Part shown: positions 1 to 11,438 of the stretch, one piece after another
Position numbering within the stretch: the stretch's first letter is position 1
How the letters are laid out: every line of letters begins with the position of its first letter
Origin: Cruorifilaria tuberocauda
Taxonomy: Eukaryota; Nematoda; Chromadorea; Rhabditida; Onchocercidae
DNA: 64,000 bases
Reading direction: 5' to 3'
NCBI GenBank assembly: GCA_013365365.1
Contig: JABVXU010000210.1
Coordinates: 1 to 64,000, forward strand
Program-made: the position numbers and the translations under genes
The notes under the pieces: model-generated
What the model was told of the DNA's origin: nothing
Databases searched by the model: none
The model's input: the letters and a program-made list of their open reading frames with translations, nothing else

Positions 1-47
1 TAATAATAATAATAATAAAAAAGTTATCAATAAATCAAGATGATAAC

Positions 48-1560
48 CTTTTCTAAAATTATCTTTAGCTGATTTTCCATGGATTTACAACCTTGACAAT
101 CCTCTTCACTTGTAGAAATATTTTCTGTGCTTTCTAAAGTTCAAAAGTTATATCAAATTTGAATAATCGGAAGTTTTCCGGTTGTAATAGATTGGAATAA
201 GGTTAAAAAGTAAGTATGAAAAGGTGAAGTTAAATTCTTCGATAAATAACAATCCACGTGAATGCAAATTTTTTTCCACGTACCATCTGTTCGAAGAGAC
301 TTTTTCCGTTTCGTTTTCCGTGAAGTACGATTAACATCAGCGTTTTTTCTCGTCTTTCCTGATATGATTATCCGGTAATTTTCTCTATCCTTCAATATTT
401 CTCTTTACTATTCCAAATTACAAAAATATACAGCAGGATATTTTTAACAAGAAAAATGAATTCTCCTAGTAATAAAACTCGCTTACCGCTTTTCGTCGAA
501 TCGGTGTAACGTCACGTGAATAACTTCGATTTCGGATCGGTGTAACGTCACGTGAATAACTTCGATTTCGGATCGGTGTAACGTCACGTGAATAACTGCG
601 ATCCATATACGTGCCACTTGACTTAACAGTAGATGTTTGCTGTGCTACATAGAAATTCTAAAAAAAGAATTACCCAATCAATTTATTAAAAACTTAGCGA
701 TGATTCATTTTATTCGTTAATCAATTGTTTCATAAAATCTTACTTACTTCTTGTTCATCCGACTTTTTTGATTCGTCGATATCAGCACTTCTTTGAACAG
801 CAAGGCTTTTATGAGTCTGAAATTAAGCATCTTATGAATGGTATTTCTCGGGAATCGAATTTAACCATACAATCCAAATATTGATAAATCATTGAGAGTG
901 ATTTTTTTACAGAAATTATCGATCAGAAAATCAGTTAAGTAAGCTTCCATATACACCATTCTATGTATCAAAAAATGATCAAGGAAAGTTTAACAGATTG
1001 GCCAAATAATTTTTCATATGAGTTATAGGACCATGTGAAAAGCTATTTGAAGAAGCTAAGATACTGTCCAAGGCTACATTATCAATCTTAAACATAAGAT
1101 AGATAGATTAGTCAAAGAGAATGATCGTTTAAATAGCCAGGTAAATATTTAGGACCGAGCATTTACGATGAGCAATGATAATCTTTATCATGATAAGGAA
1201 AATATAGATCTAGAACAGTTAGCCAATTAATTAAAACTCTTACCGAAAGTTAATAACTGTCTGCAATATTTTTTAACTTACATGATCTATGTTTATCATA
1301 ACTTCTGATAATACTGGAGTTAATTTTGTCTCGTTTCGTTTCTCTGATCGCTGAAATTACCACCTTAATCATTTCAGGTAATTGTGCTAATTGGGCAATA
1401 TACCAAAAGGTATTTCTGAATTTTAAAAGTATGAAAAAATAATTATACGAGAGGTTTAACTCTCTTTGCCAAAAAAAAAGATAAGGTAAAGAGGTAAAAT
1501 TACCGTTTCTGGTGGTGATGTATGTGATGATGGAGCAGTGAAAATATTACCTTGCTTCAT
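48..1560 (-). CDS. unrecognised hydrophilic protein, 5' part (partial, 5 exons)
   Basis: Multi-exon model read on the minus strand: exons 1560-1504, 1350-1282, 816-744, 358-284 and 133-48, continuing past the left edge. It starts MKQGNIFTAPSSHTSPPET. Every junction keeps phase: donors GTAATT, GTAAGT, GTAAGA, GTACGT and GTTATC, acceptors TTTCAG, TTTCAG, ATCAG and TTTAG. The third exon has two overlapping donors (GTAAGTAAGA); the second, four bases further on, is the one that keeps exon 4 in frame. The product so far is about 120 residues, rich in Ser, Lys, Glu and Asp, with a basic stretch (SRKTKRKKS) and a Cys-x-x-Cys pair (CQGC) near the edge. It has no signal peptide or membrane segment and looks largely disordered. 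I do not recognise a family. Exon 3 overlaps, in antisense, protein-like sequence on the other strand, which lowers confidence. Confidence 0.5.
501..604. repeat. tandem repeat, 3 copies of 36 bp
   Basis: Copies start at 501, 537 and 573, the first two identical and the last decayed after position 596. Each carries ACGTCACGTG, which combines a CRE half-site with a CACGTG E-box. It lies in an intron of the minus-strand gene at the left edge. Confidence 0.9.
770..1260 (+). pseudogene. decayed coiled-coil protein gene fragment
   Basis: Protein-like sequence on the plus strand in broken frames. Around 772-870 a stretch reads RRYQHFFEQQGFYESEIKHL before a stop. A short exon-like piece at 915-946 (NYRSENQL) joins in phase to 1030-1095 (PCEKLFEEAKILSKATLSIL). 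After a frame change comes a heptad-like segment (KHKIDRLVKENDRLNSQ), then TAG, then DRAFTMSNDNLYHDKENIDL, then TAA. Both stops fall where a C-to-T change would restore a Gln codon. This pattern fits a dying coiled-coil gene. It lies in the introns of, and partly antisense to, the minus-strand gene here. Function unknown. Confidence 0.35.
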
Positions 1561-3144
1561 TTTCTTAAATTTTACAAGTATTTAATTAATTATTTAATTA
1601 GTCGAATTAATAATGAAAGTGATCCAATCACACTGATAAATATTATTCATTGACTATTTGTTTATTGCAAAGCATTAAGCGTTCTTGTAAACAATGACTA
1701 AATTATATAACTTTAAAAAATAAAAATAAATTTCAAAAATTGCACTAAAGGAATTGATAATATCAATTGATAATATCTGATAAAATCAATCAATTCTTTA
1801 GAGTGCTTTTTGAGAATGAAAACAATTCCAACGAAAAAAAAAACCTTCTCTTACTTCTTTTCTAATTTAATGAAATATTTAAAATAACTTATCACTTAAA
1901 TCGTTTGAAATATCATGCAAAATAATTTTATCATTTAAAATTATCATTTGAAATAACTTTATCACTTAGAGAATTAACAATGCATCGTTCTCGAAATGTT
2001 AGATTTGATAAAAAAATAAAATTGCTGTATGAAATAGCTATTTGGAAATAATTATAACTTAAATTAATCAAAAAAAAAACAAATGGATATTAAATTAAAA
2101 CTTTACTTTTATTATATTTTCTAAAAGTAAATATTTCCAATCTCTCTATTTTAATTAATTTATTTTAATTAGCGCTTATCATCGAATAGTGTGAGTGAGT
2201 AAAATCTTTAGACGAAATGCAATTGGAACTTTATCACTTTATCATCGGAAATATAATCACTAAATCAATATGGTATTATCAAAACTCAAATACATTCAAT
2301 CTACAAATCAATCCTATGGAAAAAAAATTCAATCATGATAAGAAAATAAATAAATAAAGCTTTTGCTATCATCTAAAGATAAAGAAACGAATGATAAGAT
2401 GGGATACTTGTGATAATGGCGCTTTTTTAGTAGATATTTCCCGGATAAGATCATTTAATCATTTAACGGTAATTAGTGATAATAATTAGCATGAAAAAAA
2501 TAATCGTAATATAATCATAAATAGAGTAATCAATCTATTCGAGAGAATTTTACTTTAGTTTATCTTTTATTAATTTGTTTATTAACTTACACTGATATGA
2601 TAATCATTCGTTACTATAATAGTAATGTGATATGTTTAGATAAATATTTAGAGAATCATTATCACTTCATTTTATAGGTAATATTATTTGATCTGAATAT
2701 TTTGCTCACAACCGGAATAATTATGTATATTCATTACGTGATCTTACGTGATCTTACGCTTCCATGATACAGTGTTTATCACCAAATAGTGCGTGTAGTT
2801 TTTATCACTTCGATGATATGCTTGCATTGCATTGCTTACTGAATTTCTTCACTATCAATTTACTACAAAAAGTATACAAAATCTTTCTCACTCCAATAAT
2901 ATCTAATTTTAGTAAAGTACAAAAATACTGTACTTTTATTGTGTTTTGAAAAGAAAACAATAACTGGTTATTATCATTTCAATTCGAGAATATTTATTTT
3001 TACAATCGGAAATTCATTACTATCAATTTCAAAAGCAAATGATCAAATTTGCAATGTAAATTTTACAGTCATCTCATTGGAAATCAATAAAACACCGTTT
3101 TCCAACTTCTATTTTTGTACTTCTGTTATTGTTCGTCCAATTCG
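1561..3144. other. AT-rich intergenic, no gene seen
   Basis: Upstream of the minus-strand gene at the left edge and of the kynurenine formamidase gene. It is dominated by A/T runs and ATCA/TGAT motifs. The open frames near 2764-3202 have low-complexity translations and no splice context, so I do not call them. Confidence 0.6.
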
Positions 3145-3352
3145 AGATGATATCGAGCATGGCGATTCCAACCTGATTCCGTTGCTATATGATTCCAGAT
3201 GATATCTAGCATGGCGATTCCAACCTGATTCCGTTGCTATATGATTCCAGATGATATCGAGCATGGCGATTCCAACCTGATTCCGTTGCTATATGATTCC
3301 AGATGATATCTACCACAGCGATTCCAACCTGATTCCATTACTATTGCTGTAT
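3145..3352. repeat. tandem repeat, 4 copies of 52 bp
   Basis: Copies start at 3145, 3197, 3249 and 3301. The first three are almost identical (a G/T change in GATATCGAGC versus GATATCTAGC); the fourth is diverged. The unit is not a multiple of three and has no conserved frame. It lies about 330 bases before the start codon of the kynurenine formamidase gene. Confidence 0.95.
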
Positions 3353-3677
3353 GATTCTGTTGATATGATTCCTCATCTATTTCTGCAATCATTTTTATGA
3401 TAACTTGAAAAGCCGAGGAAGAGAAAATCTTTTTGCTTATTTAATCAAAATTTTCCATGAAAGCCATTGAGAAAAGAAATGTTATAAACCTAAATCTATC
3501 ATTGAAATTCATTTATTCTTTTTAAACATCTTCAGGTTGTAAAAAATGTTACTTTTTTTGAAATTAATTACAATGAGAGAAGTTGCATTTTGTTTTTTCG
3601 AGAGAAAAAAACATGTCAGGTAACAACATATCGCTGACAAAACAAATTCCGGTTTACAAACATAGTTTTGAACGATC

Positions 3678-6072
3678 ATGCCATGTCGTCATGATGTTCG
3701 ATACACTGAACAGGAATGTTTATATTCACCAAGTCATTGGTCTACATCATCAAAATCACCAGATTTAGTTAGTTTCAAAAATTTCCCTCTTACATAAATC
3801 AAGTTTTAATTAATTAACATGCATTTTCCAGGTGATTGAAACATTCATTACCTGTATGAAATCTTATTATCAAGAAAATTTGCAAAATGTTCCAGTGCAA
3901 AAAGCAATTCCATACGGAGGTTTAAGTTATTTTCATCCATTTAAATTTATAATTTCATTCATTCTTTTTCTTTTTTTCTTCGATTACTCGCATTTTCTAA
4001 TTTCGGATCTTATCTGATCATATCAGTTATCGAAAACTGTTTAAGTGATATTTAATCTGCTAACACTCTAAGTAATTTTCTGGTTTTCTAATTTACTTCA
4101 GAAGACAATTCCGCTCTTTCATATTTCCAGATGGTAAACAAATAATTGATATTTGGGGTAATGAAATGGGAAGTGATACAGCAATCGCACTATTTCATGG
4201 TGGTTACTGGCAGGTCAAGTGATTTTTTTTTCCAAGTAACCTTGATCAAAGTATTGATTAAGTAATGATGAAAGTATTATTGATTTAAGTAGTATTGATT
4301 AAAAGGAAGAATTTTTATTTTGCGATGATATGTTTTAAGTACTTGTACTTTTTGTAATAATAATTGAAGAGATCGTTGAACTTTTCAGGAAGGTGATCGC
4401 AAATTATTTACGAGTCCAGTAAAAGCGCTTATTAATGAAGGAATTGTAGTAGCGTGTGTTGGATACGATTTCGCTACTACTATTTCATTAAATGAGGTAG
4501 TCGAAGAAGCGACAAAAGCTCTTCACGTACGTGAAATTTTTTATTTATCCAACGTAGCTAATTACGCTTACTAAATTCAATCGTATTTAAATCTGAATTT
4601 GATGAATATCGTTACTTGTGAATATCTATTGATCATTTATGTAAAGGGTTATCAGTTGGATTCAGTGATAATAAAATTTACGTCGGAATATATAATATAT
4701 ATTATTTCCAAAATTTACCATTAATTCATCGTTTACTTATACTTTACTTTTATTGTAGCTGTTCATGAAAGTAATCAAAAACCATGATATTACTTACCGA
4801 AAATTATCAGTTTTCGGCAACGGAAAAAAATAAATCTGCGAGTAATTAATGCTTATGTCTAATACTTGGAAACTTTATTTTTACGATCCTCTTGTACCTT
4901 GTCTATTTTTAAGTTTACCTCTGGTACAGTTTTTAGCGATACGTTGGCCCTGGAAAAGGTTATCAGTTGGAGGACACAGTGCTGGGGCTCATTTAGCCAT
5001 TTCTGGTAGCAGTTACCTTCGTTTTTAAACTCTTCTCTAATTTCAAGTAACAAATTAAACAAAATGTTAAATTCATCGCGCCTACGAATATAATGATTAT
5101 CACCATTTGACATTTGACCTCATACCTCATACCCCCAAGAAAATGAAAGAAACTGCTAATCGATTTCTCTCAGATATTTTATACCAATATTATTTAAAGC
5201 ATTGAAGCGTATGGAGGATGCTTATCGATACGAAAAAGTTGTACTCTTTTCTGGCATCTACGATCTTCATCCTTTATTGGATACTTATATTGGTAAAGCA
5301 ATCAAGTAAGATTTAGATTTCGTACTAAAATATGAAAATATTTTTACAGATAATTTTAATTGTCCATGATAAAGTGTTTATGATTTATGGAAATCTATGA
5401 TAATTGTCCATGATCTATGATAATCTTATGATGAAGAATAGATGATAGTGCTATAGGAAGTACTGATAACTTTTCGGTTGAAATTTGAGAAAATTCATTT
5501 TAACAAAATTAAACGAAAATATTTCGATTAGCCAATTTTTTCGAATTTCTATCTAATTTTTTTAAAAATGTTTATTTCGTTTTTCTTAAAGTTTTTGATC
5601 TCGTGAAAGATAAGATATTTCTAGTTTTCAGCAAAGTATACTTATTAAATTTTAGTTTAAGCTTAGCTGAAGCTGAGACTCTCAGTATTGTTAGCCTGGA
5701 TGAAATCTCAGCAAAATTACTGGTCCTTGTTGGTACTGAAGAATCACCAAAATTCAAGGAACAAAGCAAACATCTTATTGATAATTACGTGGAAAAGCGT
5801 CAAATCACGAATATCTCACAGTGTTACAAAGTAAACGTGAAAAACTTTTGGAATAAGTAAATTATTGAAAGAGTTCCGAAATCCAGCAAACATCAAATGA
5901 TTATTTTACCTTTATTAATTTCCTGATAGCAATTGGTTTACTCTTGATCACATCAATATATGCAGCTTTTCAGGTTATTCCGGATGAAGATCATTTCACC
6001 TTGATTACTAGTTTGGCTAATAAAAATTCATCAGTAACAAAAGAATTGCTGAAATTTGTGCTTGAAAAATAA
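3678..6072 (+). CDS. afmd: kynurenine formamidase (arylformamidase)
   Basis: Hydrolyses N-formylkynurenine to kynurenine and formate in the kynurenine branch of tryptophan breakdown; cytosolic alpha/beta-hydrolase. Exons 3678-3767, 3832-3919, 4131-4213, 4389-4526, 4930-5005, 5200-5305, 5632-5830 and 5974-6072 join in phase to 292 residues, close to the family's usual ~300. Family landmarks appear in order: YSPSHW near residue 20, the oxyanion-hole motif HGGYW at 82-86, the nucleophile elbow GGHSAGAHLA with Ser150, and the C-terminal DEDHF with His267. The acidic residue of the triad is usually Asp in GxxDSPxF; here the segment reads GTEESPKF, so Glu231 takes its place. The exon 5/6 junction uses a weak acceptor (TTTAAAG), chosen because it alone keeps phase. 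The ATG at 3678 precedes the conserved N-terminus directly. There is no signal peptide. Confidence 0.93.
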
Positions 6073-7360
6073 TTCAAAAGAATTCCTAGCTTTGATTGCT
6101 TACAATTTATTAAGTTACTGTAATTTATGTTGGATCAAATATTCATAAATATGATTAGTGATTTTCAAAATCGGTTCAATCAAATTAGAACATTCTCGAA
6201 ATTATTTTATGTAATTTTATGAATATTCCACGTACAGTTTAGGTTAGCTGTCATTCATTATTTTCAAGTTTAAAACAGAATCCAGGTTGGACTTGAAAAC
6301 TAAATAATGAAAGAATAATTAAACTTGAAAATAATGAAAGGAAAAGGCGAGAAGAAAAGTTTACAACCTTATCGTTCCTTTTGGTCATGTAATTTATACT
6401 TCTCATGATCTTCAGATTTTTCATTTCTTCCTTTCATGCTTGGCCATTCTTTCTAGTCAAAAGCATATTTGATACCGTAATTACTATGATAATGAGCCAA
6501 AAAGTCTTCGCTTATCTATAGCATATTTGATATTATGATAAACTATTAATGCGAAATTTGATTTCACCTTTAAAACGCAAGCCTAATTTTATGCAAAATC
6601 TGTCACCGAATGTGAGGAGCTTTGAGTTAGAACGTTTCAGAACGAAGCCAAAAAGCATTTCCGATAAGCACACATTGTTAAATTTCGAATACTTACTTTG
6701 ATTGCTGATAAGCATTGTTGACTGATCTGATTCCAATCCATGATAACACAATTACTGATATGGATATCACCAACAACACAACTGATATGATATGATATGG
6801 ATCACCACTTAGCACACAGCGATCTCTTCTTCAATTGATCGCCATTAGCTATAATCTACTTAACCTTCTCCAGACAAAACAACCTTATCGTGTAAATTTC
6901 CACTGATAACGATCGATGAGCTATTTTACGTCATTTTCATGCTTTCTTTGAAAATCATTATCAAATTTAGCGAAATACTGAAAAGGAAATCGAGTATAAA
7001 ATTCCAAATTCAAAATTCAAATTCAATCAAATCCAAATTCAAAATTCAAATATTAAAGATGATTTTATCAATGGACTCAATTCTGAATTGAGCCAGCGAA
7101 GTCATACAAAAAGGCTTTTTGTATCTAAGCTTCATAAGCATACTTAGCGCAAATATTGATCAATCTCGTCTTGATAGTGGGATGATAATTTTGGATGGCT
7201 TCAATTTTCCGGATCTACAAAGCTCTGCGAAATCTTTTGGCTTAAAAAAATACACATAAAAAGGCTGCCATACAATGATCATGCATATTTCGGATTAAGA
7301 AATAGTTGTACGTACAGAAGCATGAACAGTAATACAGCAATATAGGTTAAATTTATTTCA
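6073..7360. other. AT-rich intergenic, no gene seen
   Basis: Downstream of the kynurenine formamidase gene. Short imperfect repeats of AAATTCAAATTCAA type lie near 7000-7050. No exon with convincing splice sites was found on either strand. Confidence 0.6.
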
Positions 7361-9468
7361 AAATATAAAATATATATGAGCAATTACTTGACAAAAGTGA
7401 GATATGAGATAAATGTTGAAAGAATTTTTTGTCAACGACTTATTCCTGCTCAAGAAGTTGGATTTAATTAAATGGTTGTTCCGGAATTAATCTGTTCCGG
7501 AAGTGAGCAGAACACTACAATTAAACAACTCTAATGAAATATCCAGTTGTAGCACGCTGATCAATTCCGGAACAGCTTTATCAAAGTCATCCAATATCTG
7601 AGATCTGAAAAAAACATCATTGCAAGAAAGATATACAATTATTGTTTTGAACGCTGACTTGGATTTCATATTTACTATATTCGACAAACCTATCTTCAAC
7701 TTTCATGAACTTCTTTCCGTAAAACATACAATTAAATGGTTATTCCGGAATTAAACTGCTCCAGAACTGATCGGCGCACTATGACAGAACAGCTTTAATG
7801 AAAAATTCAATTATAGTCACCGATTAATTCCGGAACAGCTTTATGAAGCTTTTAGCTTTTAACCCAATATTTGCAATCTGAAAAATGCATCACTTTTTAT
7901 TGTTGCAAAAGAGATATATTCGATTCCTGAAAATGTAAATGAGTTTAAACCAAAAGAATTTCATACCAGAAATAATTTCAAATCAATAATTCTCAGATTT
8001 GGTTTAACATTTTAAATTTAGGGAAAAAATAATTAAAAAGAGCGAATGAAAACTAAACATTAAACTTGCGGGAATATCATGCCTTCTTGGTAGAGAGAAC
8101 CTGAGAAGAGTACACCATTCATCACCTCTTTTCTCTTTTACTCCGATAACTCCCGGGAGATATGTTCTTCAAATGTCCCTATTAGAAGGAAAGGGAGGAA
8201 TCCAACATGATGTTCAATCGATGAGGAATTCCCGCTACAATTGACTGATTCTTTCCGGACTTTGTCTTCAGTATTTAAAAATACTAGAAATCGGTCTCGG
8301 CCTATTTCACCGCAACTATCACTACCGCCAACCCGATATCACCGACATCTTTGAAATGAATATTACTGGGAATTCCTAGCAGAAATCGTTATATATTGGA
8401 GGATGATTCTGAGAATTATTGATTTGAAATTATTTCTGGTATGAAATTCTTTTGGTTTAAACTCATTTACATTTTCAGGAATCGAATATATCTCTTTTGC
8501 AACAATAAAAAGTGATGCATTTTTCAGATTGCAAATATTGGGTTAAAAGCTAAAAGCTTCATAAAGCTGTTCCGGAATTAATCGGTGACTATAATTGAAT
8601 TTTTCATTAAAGCTGTTCTATCATAGTGCGCCGATTAGTTCTGGAGCGGTTTAATTCCGGAACAACCATTTAATTATATGTTTTACGGAAAGAAGTTCAT
8701 GAAAGCTGAAGATAGGTTTGTCAAATATAGTAAATATGAAATCCAAGTCAGTACAGTAATCTCATTTACATTTTCAGGAATCGAACTTGTGATATAGGAG
8801 AATATTGTTTTCTCGAAATTTCAGCAACCAATTCGATGTTGATGTATTTGTCAATATTATACACAAAGAACTCACATAGGTAAGATGTGAGTTCATACGG
8901 TCTTACCTTCCATAGGTAAGACCGTATAATCATTTTCATGCATTTTATCGTAATTCTGTTAATTACAAATAAACAAACTTTTTAGTGCAAAGAGCTTAAC
9001 AAAGTGTAATTAACAGTAGCACTTATGCAGTTTAAGTTAAAGTAAAGCTCCGATTCTTGAAATAACTATTTCAACATGGCAAATTTCAATTTTCTGATTG
9101 TAAATTTATATTTATTCATTAAATCTCTCGGGCTATTGGTAGCATTACTCTGTTTGCTTTTCTTGCTAAGAAGTTCTTGAAAGATGAAGATAGCAAATAA
9201 AACAATAATTGTATATCTCTCTTGCAACAATGAAAAGTGATGTATTTTTCAGATCGCAGATAATGGACTAAGAGCTAACCTTTATAAAGCTGTTCCGGAA
9301 TTATTTATTCACTATAATTGCTCACTTCCGGAACAGATTAATTCCGGAACAACCATTTAATTAAAGCCAACTTCTTGATGCAGAAATAAGTTGTGGAGAA
9401 AAAATTCTTTCAGCATTTATCTCATATCTCACTTTTGTCAATTAATTGCTCATATATATTTTATATTC
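7361..9468. repeat. large imperfect inverted repeat (foldback-type element)
   Basis: The left arm, about 7361-8010, is the reverse complement of the right arm, about 8405-9468. The arms flank a spacer of roughly 390 bases. Pairing is easiest to see at 7375-7430 with 9400-9460, 7466-7700 with 9200-9350, and 7731-8005 with 8407-8720. The right arm carries about 440 extra bases (roughly 8755-9195). Each arm is itself built from two diverged tandem units sharing GGAATTAATCTGTTCCGGAA-type motifs (left arm units about 7466-7700 and 7731-7960). No transposase frame is visible. A non-autonomous foldback DNA element or an inverted segmental duplication would both fit. Confidence 0.85.
8895..8927. repeat. 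perfect 14-bp hairpin
   Basis: ATACGGTCTTACCT at 8895-8908 pairs exactly with AGGTAAGACCGTAT at 8914-8927 across a 5-base loop. It sits inside the extra segment that interrupts the right arm of the large palindrome. A related GGTAAGATG copy lies just before it. Confidence 0.85.
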
Positions 9469-10429
9469 TACGCGAATAAGGTGAAGTTACTTTTATTGAA
9501 AAACTTAATGATAGTTGTAAATTTTTGTTTTTTGCTTTTTTCATAGAGCATATTTGCTGCTATCTTCAACTATTTTCCATCTGAGAGGAAAATACAATTT
9601 TGAAACGGAAAGAATCCATTCAAAGTATTCTGCCAACAAATGAAAAGTTTTTTTCTAATGGTAATTCTGAATTGTTTCATACTGTTAATTTGTGATTGCA
9701 TGCAAATTATGCGATGAAAACAGTAATATGCATAATCTTTACATCTGCAAAACATCGAAATCACAAAAGATCGATTCATTTAGAATTCTTTCTGAGATTC
9801 TTCCATCAAATTTTGTATTTCATTTTCTCTCCAACAGTGTTACTGAAATTTGTCGAGTAAATACTTTATGACAATTGAGGAAACAGTATAGCCATATTCG
9901 AATGCACGACATTTTCAAATGTGATACAAATTATACCTTCTGGATTATTTATGCTAGCATAAAAATTGCTATTTGATTTCAAATAGGATTCGAAACTAAC
10001 TGCTAATTACTTGAACAAAAATTTGACTGACTTAATATATCCGAGTAATAAACTTTCGCTTAAGATTATGCTATAGCTAATGAATTTATGAACTTGCCAT
10101 CTTAAACGAAATCATCCATAAAGTAGTTGTTCATGTTGAGAAGTGAACATAAACTAATGGAAAAATTACATCATGAACTATGACCTTCTTGACAATTCCA
10201 AATCTTTTGCAAACTCTCTTAAGTTGCATTCTTCTGCAAAACGAAAAGGTATCTTTCATGAAGAAAGAAATGTATGCTAGAAATTATCAGTCAATTTTTA
10301 ATAAAAGTTATTTATTTGCTCTAATGCCACTAGAAATCTCCCACTAGAAAATTCTGGAATCACATATGTTCAGTTGGCCAATAGCTTATCTAGAAACCGG
10401 AAAAACCACGGAACAGGGTTTACCACTCC
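9469..10429. other. intergenic, no confident gene
   Basis: AT-rich. Short protein-like runs occur, for example a plus-strand frame near 9598-9692, but without matching splice sites or a recognisable family. I cannot support a gene here. Confidence 0.5.
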
Positions 10430-11065
10430 CGACTTTCAATGAAACGCTTCTTCTGGGCTGCTATAAGTTTCTTTATCTCTTTCGATAGATCGAACTCTCC
10501 CTCCTTCGTTTTTTCGACTGAAGGAATTCTTCAATCCACATTCCAATCGTCAAAAGTATCCAAGGCCATGATGACAAGATTCTTTCTAAAAGAATCATGC
10601 ATATCATCTGAACACATATTTCAACAGAATCATGCTCACTTTTATATAATAGCATTTGCCATCAGCTTTATTCATACTATCATCATTCCCGTACAGTTTG
10701 CATCTCATTGTATCACACTGTATTTACTCATTAACTCATTAATTACTTTAGTATCATCCCAATCGTCTCATTGATTGTTTTTCAACTAGCAAAATCGATA
10801 GAAGATCTTAAATCACTATAAATGACTTTTCCGTCAAATTGAATGACAGATTTGAAATGTCTTCTCTTCTCTTTAAACCATCATGAAGTAACGATTTGAA
10901 GAGAAGATATAAATGAAAAATATACAGAAAGCAATCATTGTTTTTCATATTCTATAATCGAAAAGTAAGAAAGATCGGTTGCAAACGTAATCCTATTGAC
11001 GAATAACGTTTCCGTATTATGAACGAAAATGATTCAACACTTGCCGGAAGATTGTTCATATGGTT
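10430..11065 (-). pseudogene. broken protein-coding fragments, family unknown
   Basis: Several minus-strand stretches translate like real protein but do not join cleanly. Near 11060-10955 an ATG opens MNNLPASVESFSFIIRKRYS. About 10880-10790 reads RRHFKSVIQFDGKVIYSDLR. About 10728-10650 reads RCKLYGNDDSMNKADGKCYY and ends at a GTGAGC donor. From an acceptor at about 10611, HDSFRKNLVIMALDTFDDW runs into TGA, and the same frame then continues with EGEFDLSKEIKKLIAAQKKR to a TAA near 10432. The in-frame TGA and poor phase agreement suggest a relic, although a real gene with exons I have mis-set is possible. Confidence 0.3.
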
Positions 11066-11438
11066 TCAAGCTATTACATTAGCTAGGTTATTTAATTAAT
11101 GCTTTTTTAGCACATGTTTTTTTTAATTCCTACTCAATGAAATGATATGATAATTCTTCTCTTTTTAAATCTGATAACCTCTGATAGCTGTGGAATAATC
11201 CATGAAGTAAATAATTATCTTAGTATTACTTTTATAGAGTGATTCTAAATTTGATTACATTCCATATATTCATTATTGTGTTATCACAGTGCTGCCGGAA
11301 AGAAGCCGGAACGAAAATAGATCATGTGAGTGAGCTCTTACTCGAATTAAATGAGTAAGAATTAAATGAATGAATGAAAAATGATATTGTTGATATTGAT
11401 AAGTAAGCACATATCACATGTGTTTGAAATGAAATGAA
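11066..11438. other. intergenic, no gene seen
   Basis: Upstream of the small two-exon gene. It ends in a run of GAAAT repeats just before that gene's ATG at 11439. Confidence 0.6.

Noticed and set aside
8755..9195. Transposase or reverse transcriptase inside the palindrome
   Set aside because: No frame of useful length or motif in any phase; the element, if mobile, is non-autonomous.
10439..10774. 111-codon plus-strand open frame
   Set aside because: Hydrophobic low-complexity translation opposite more protein-like minus-strand fragments; no exon context.
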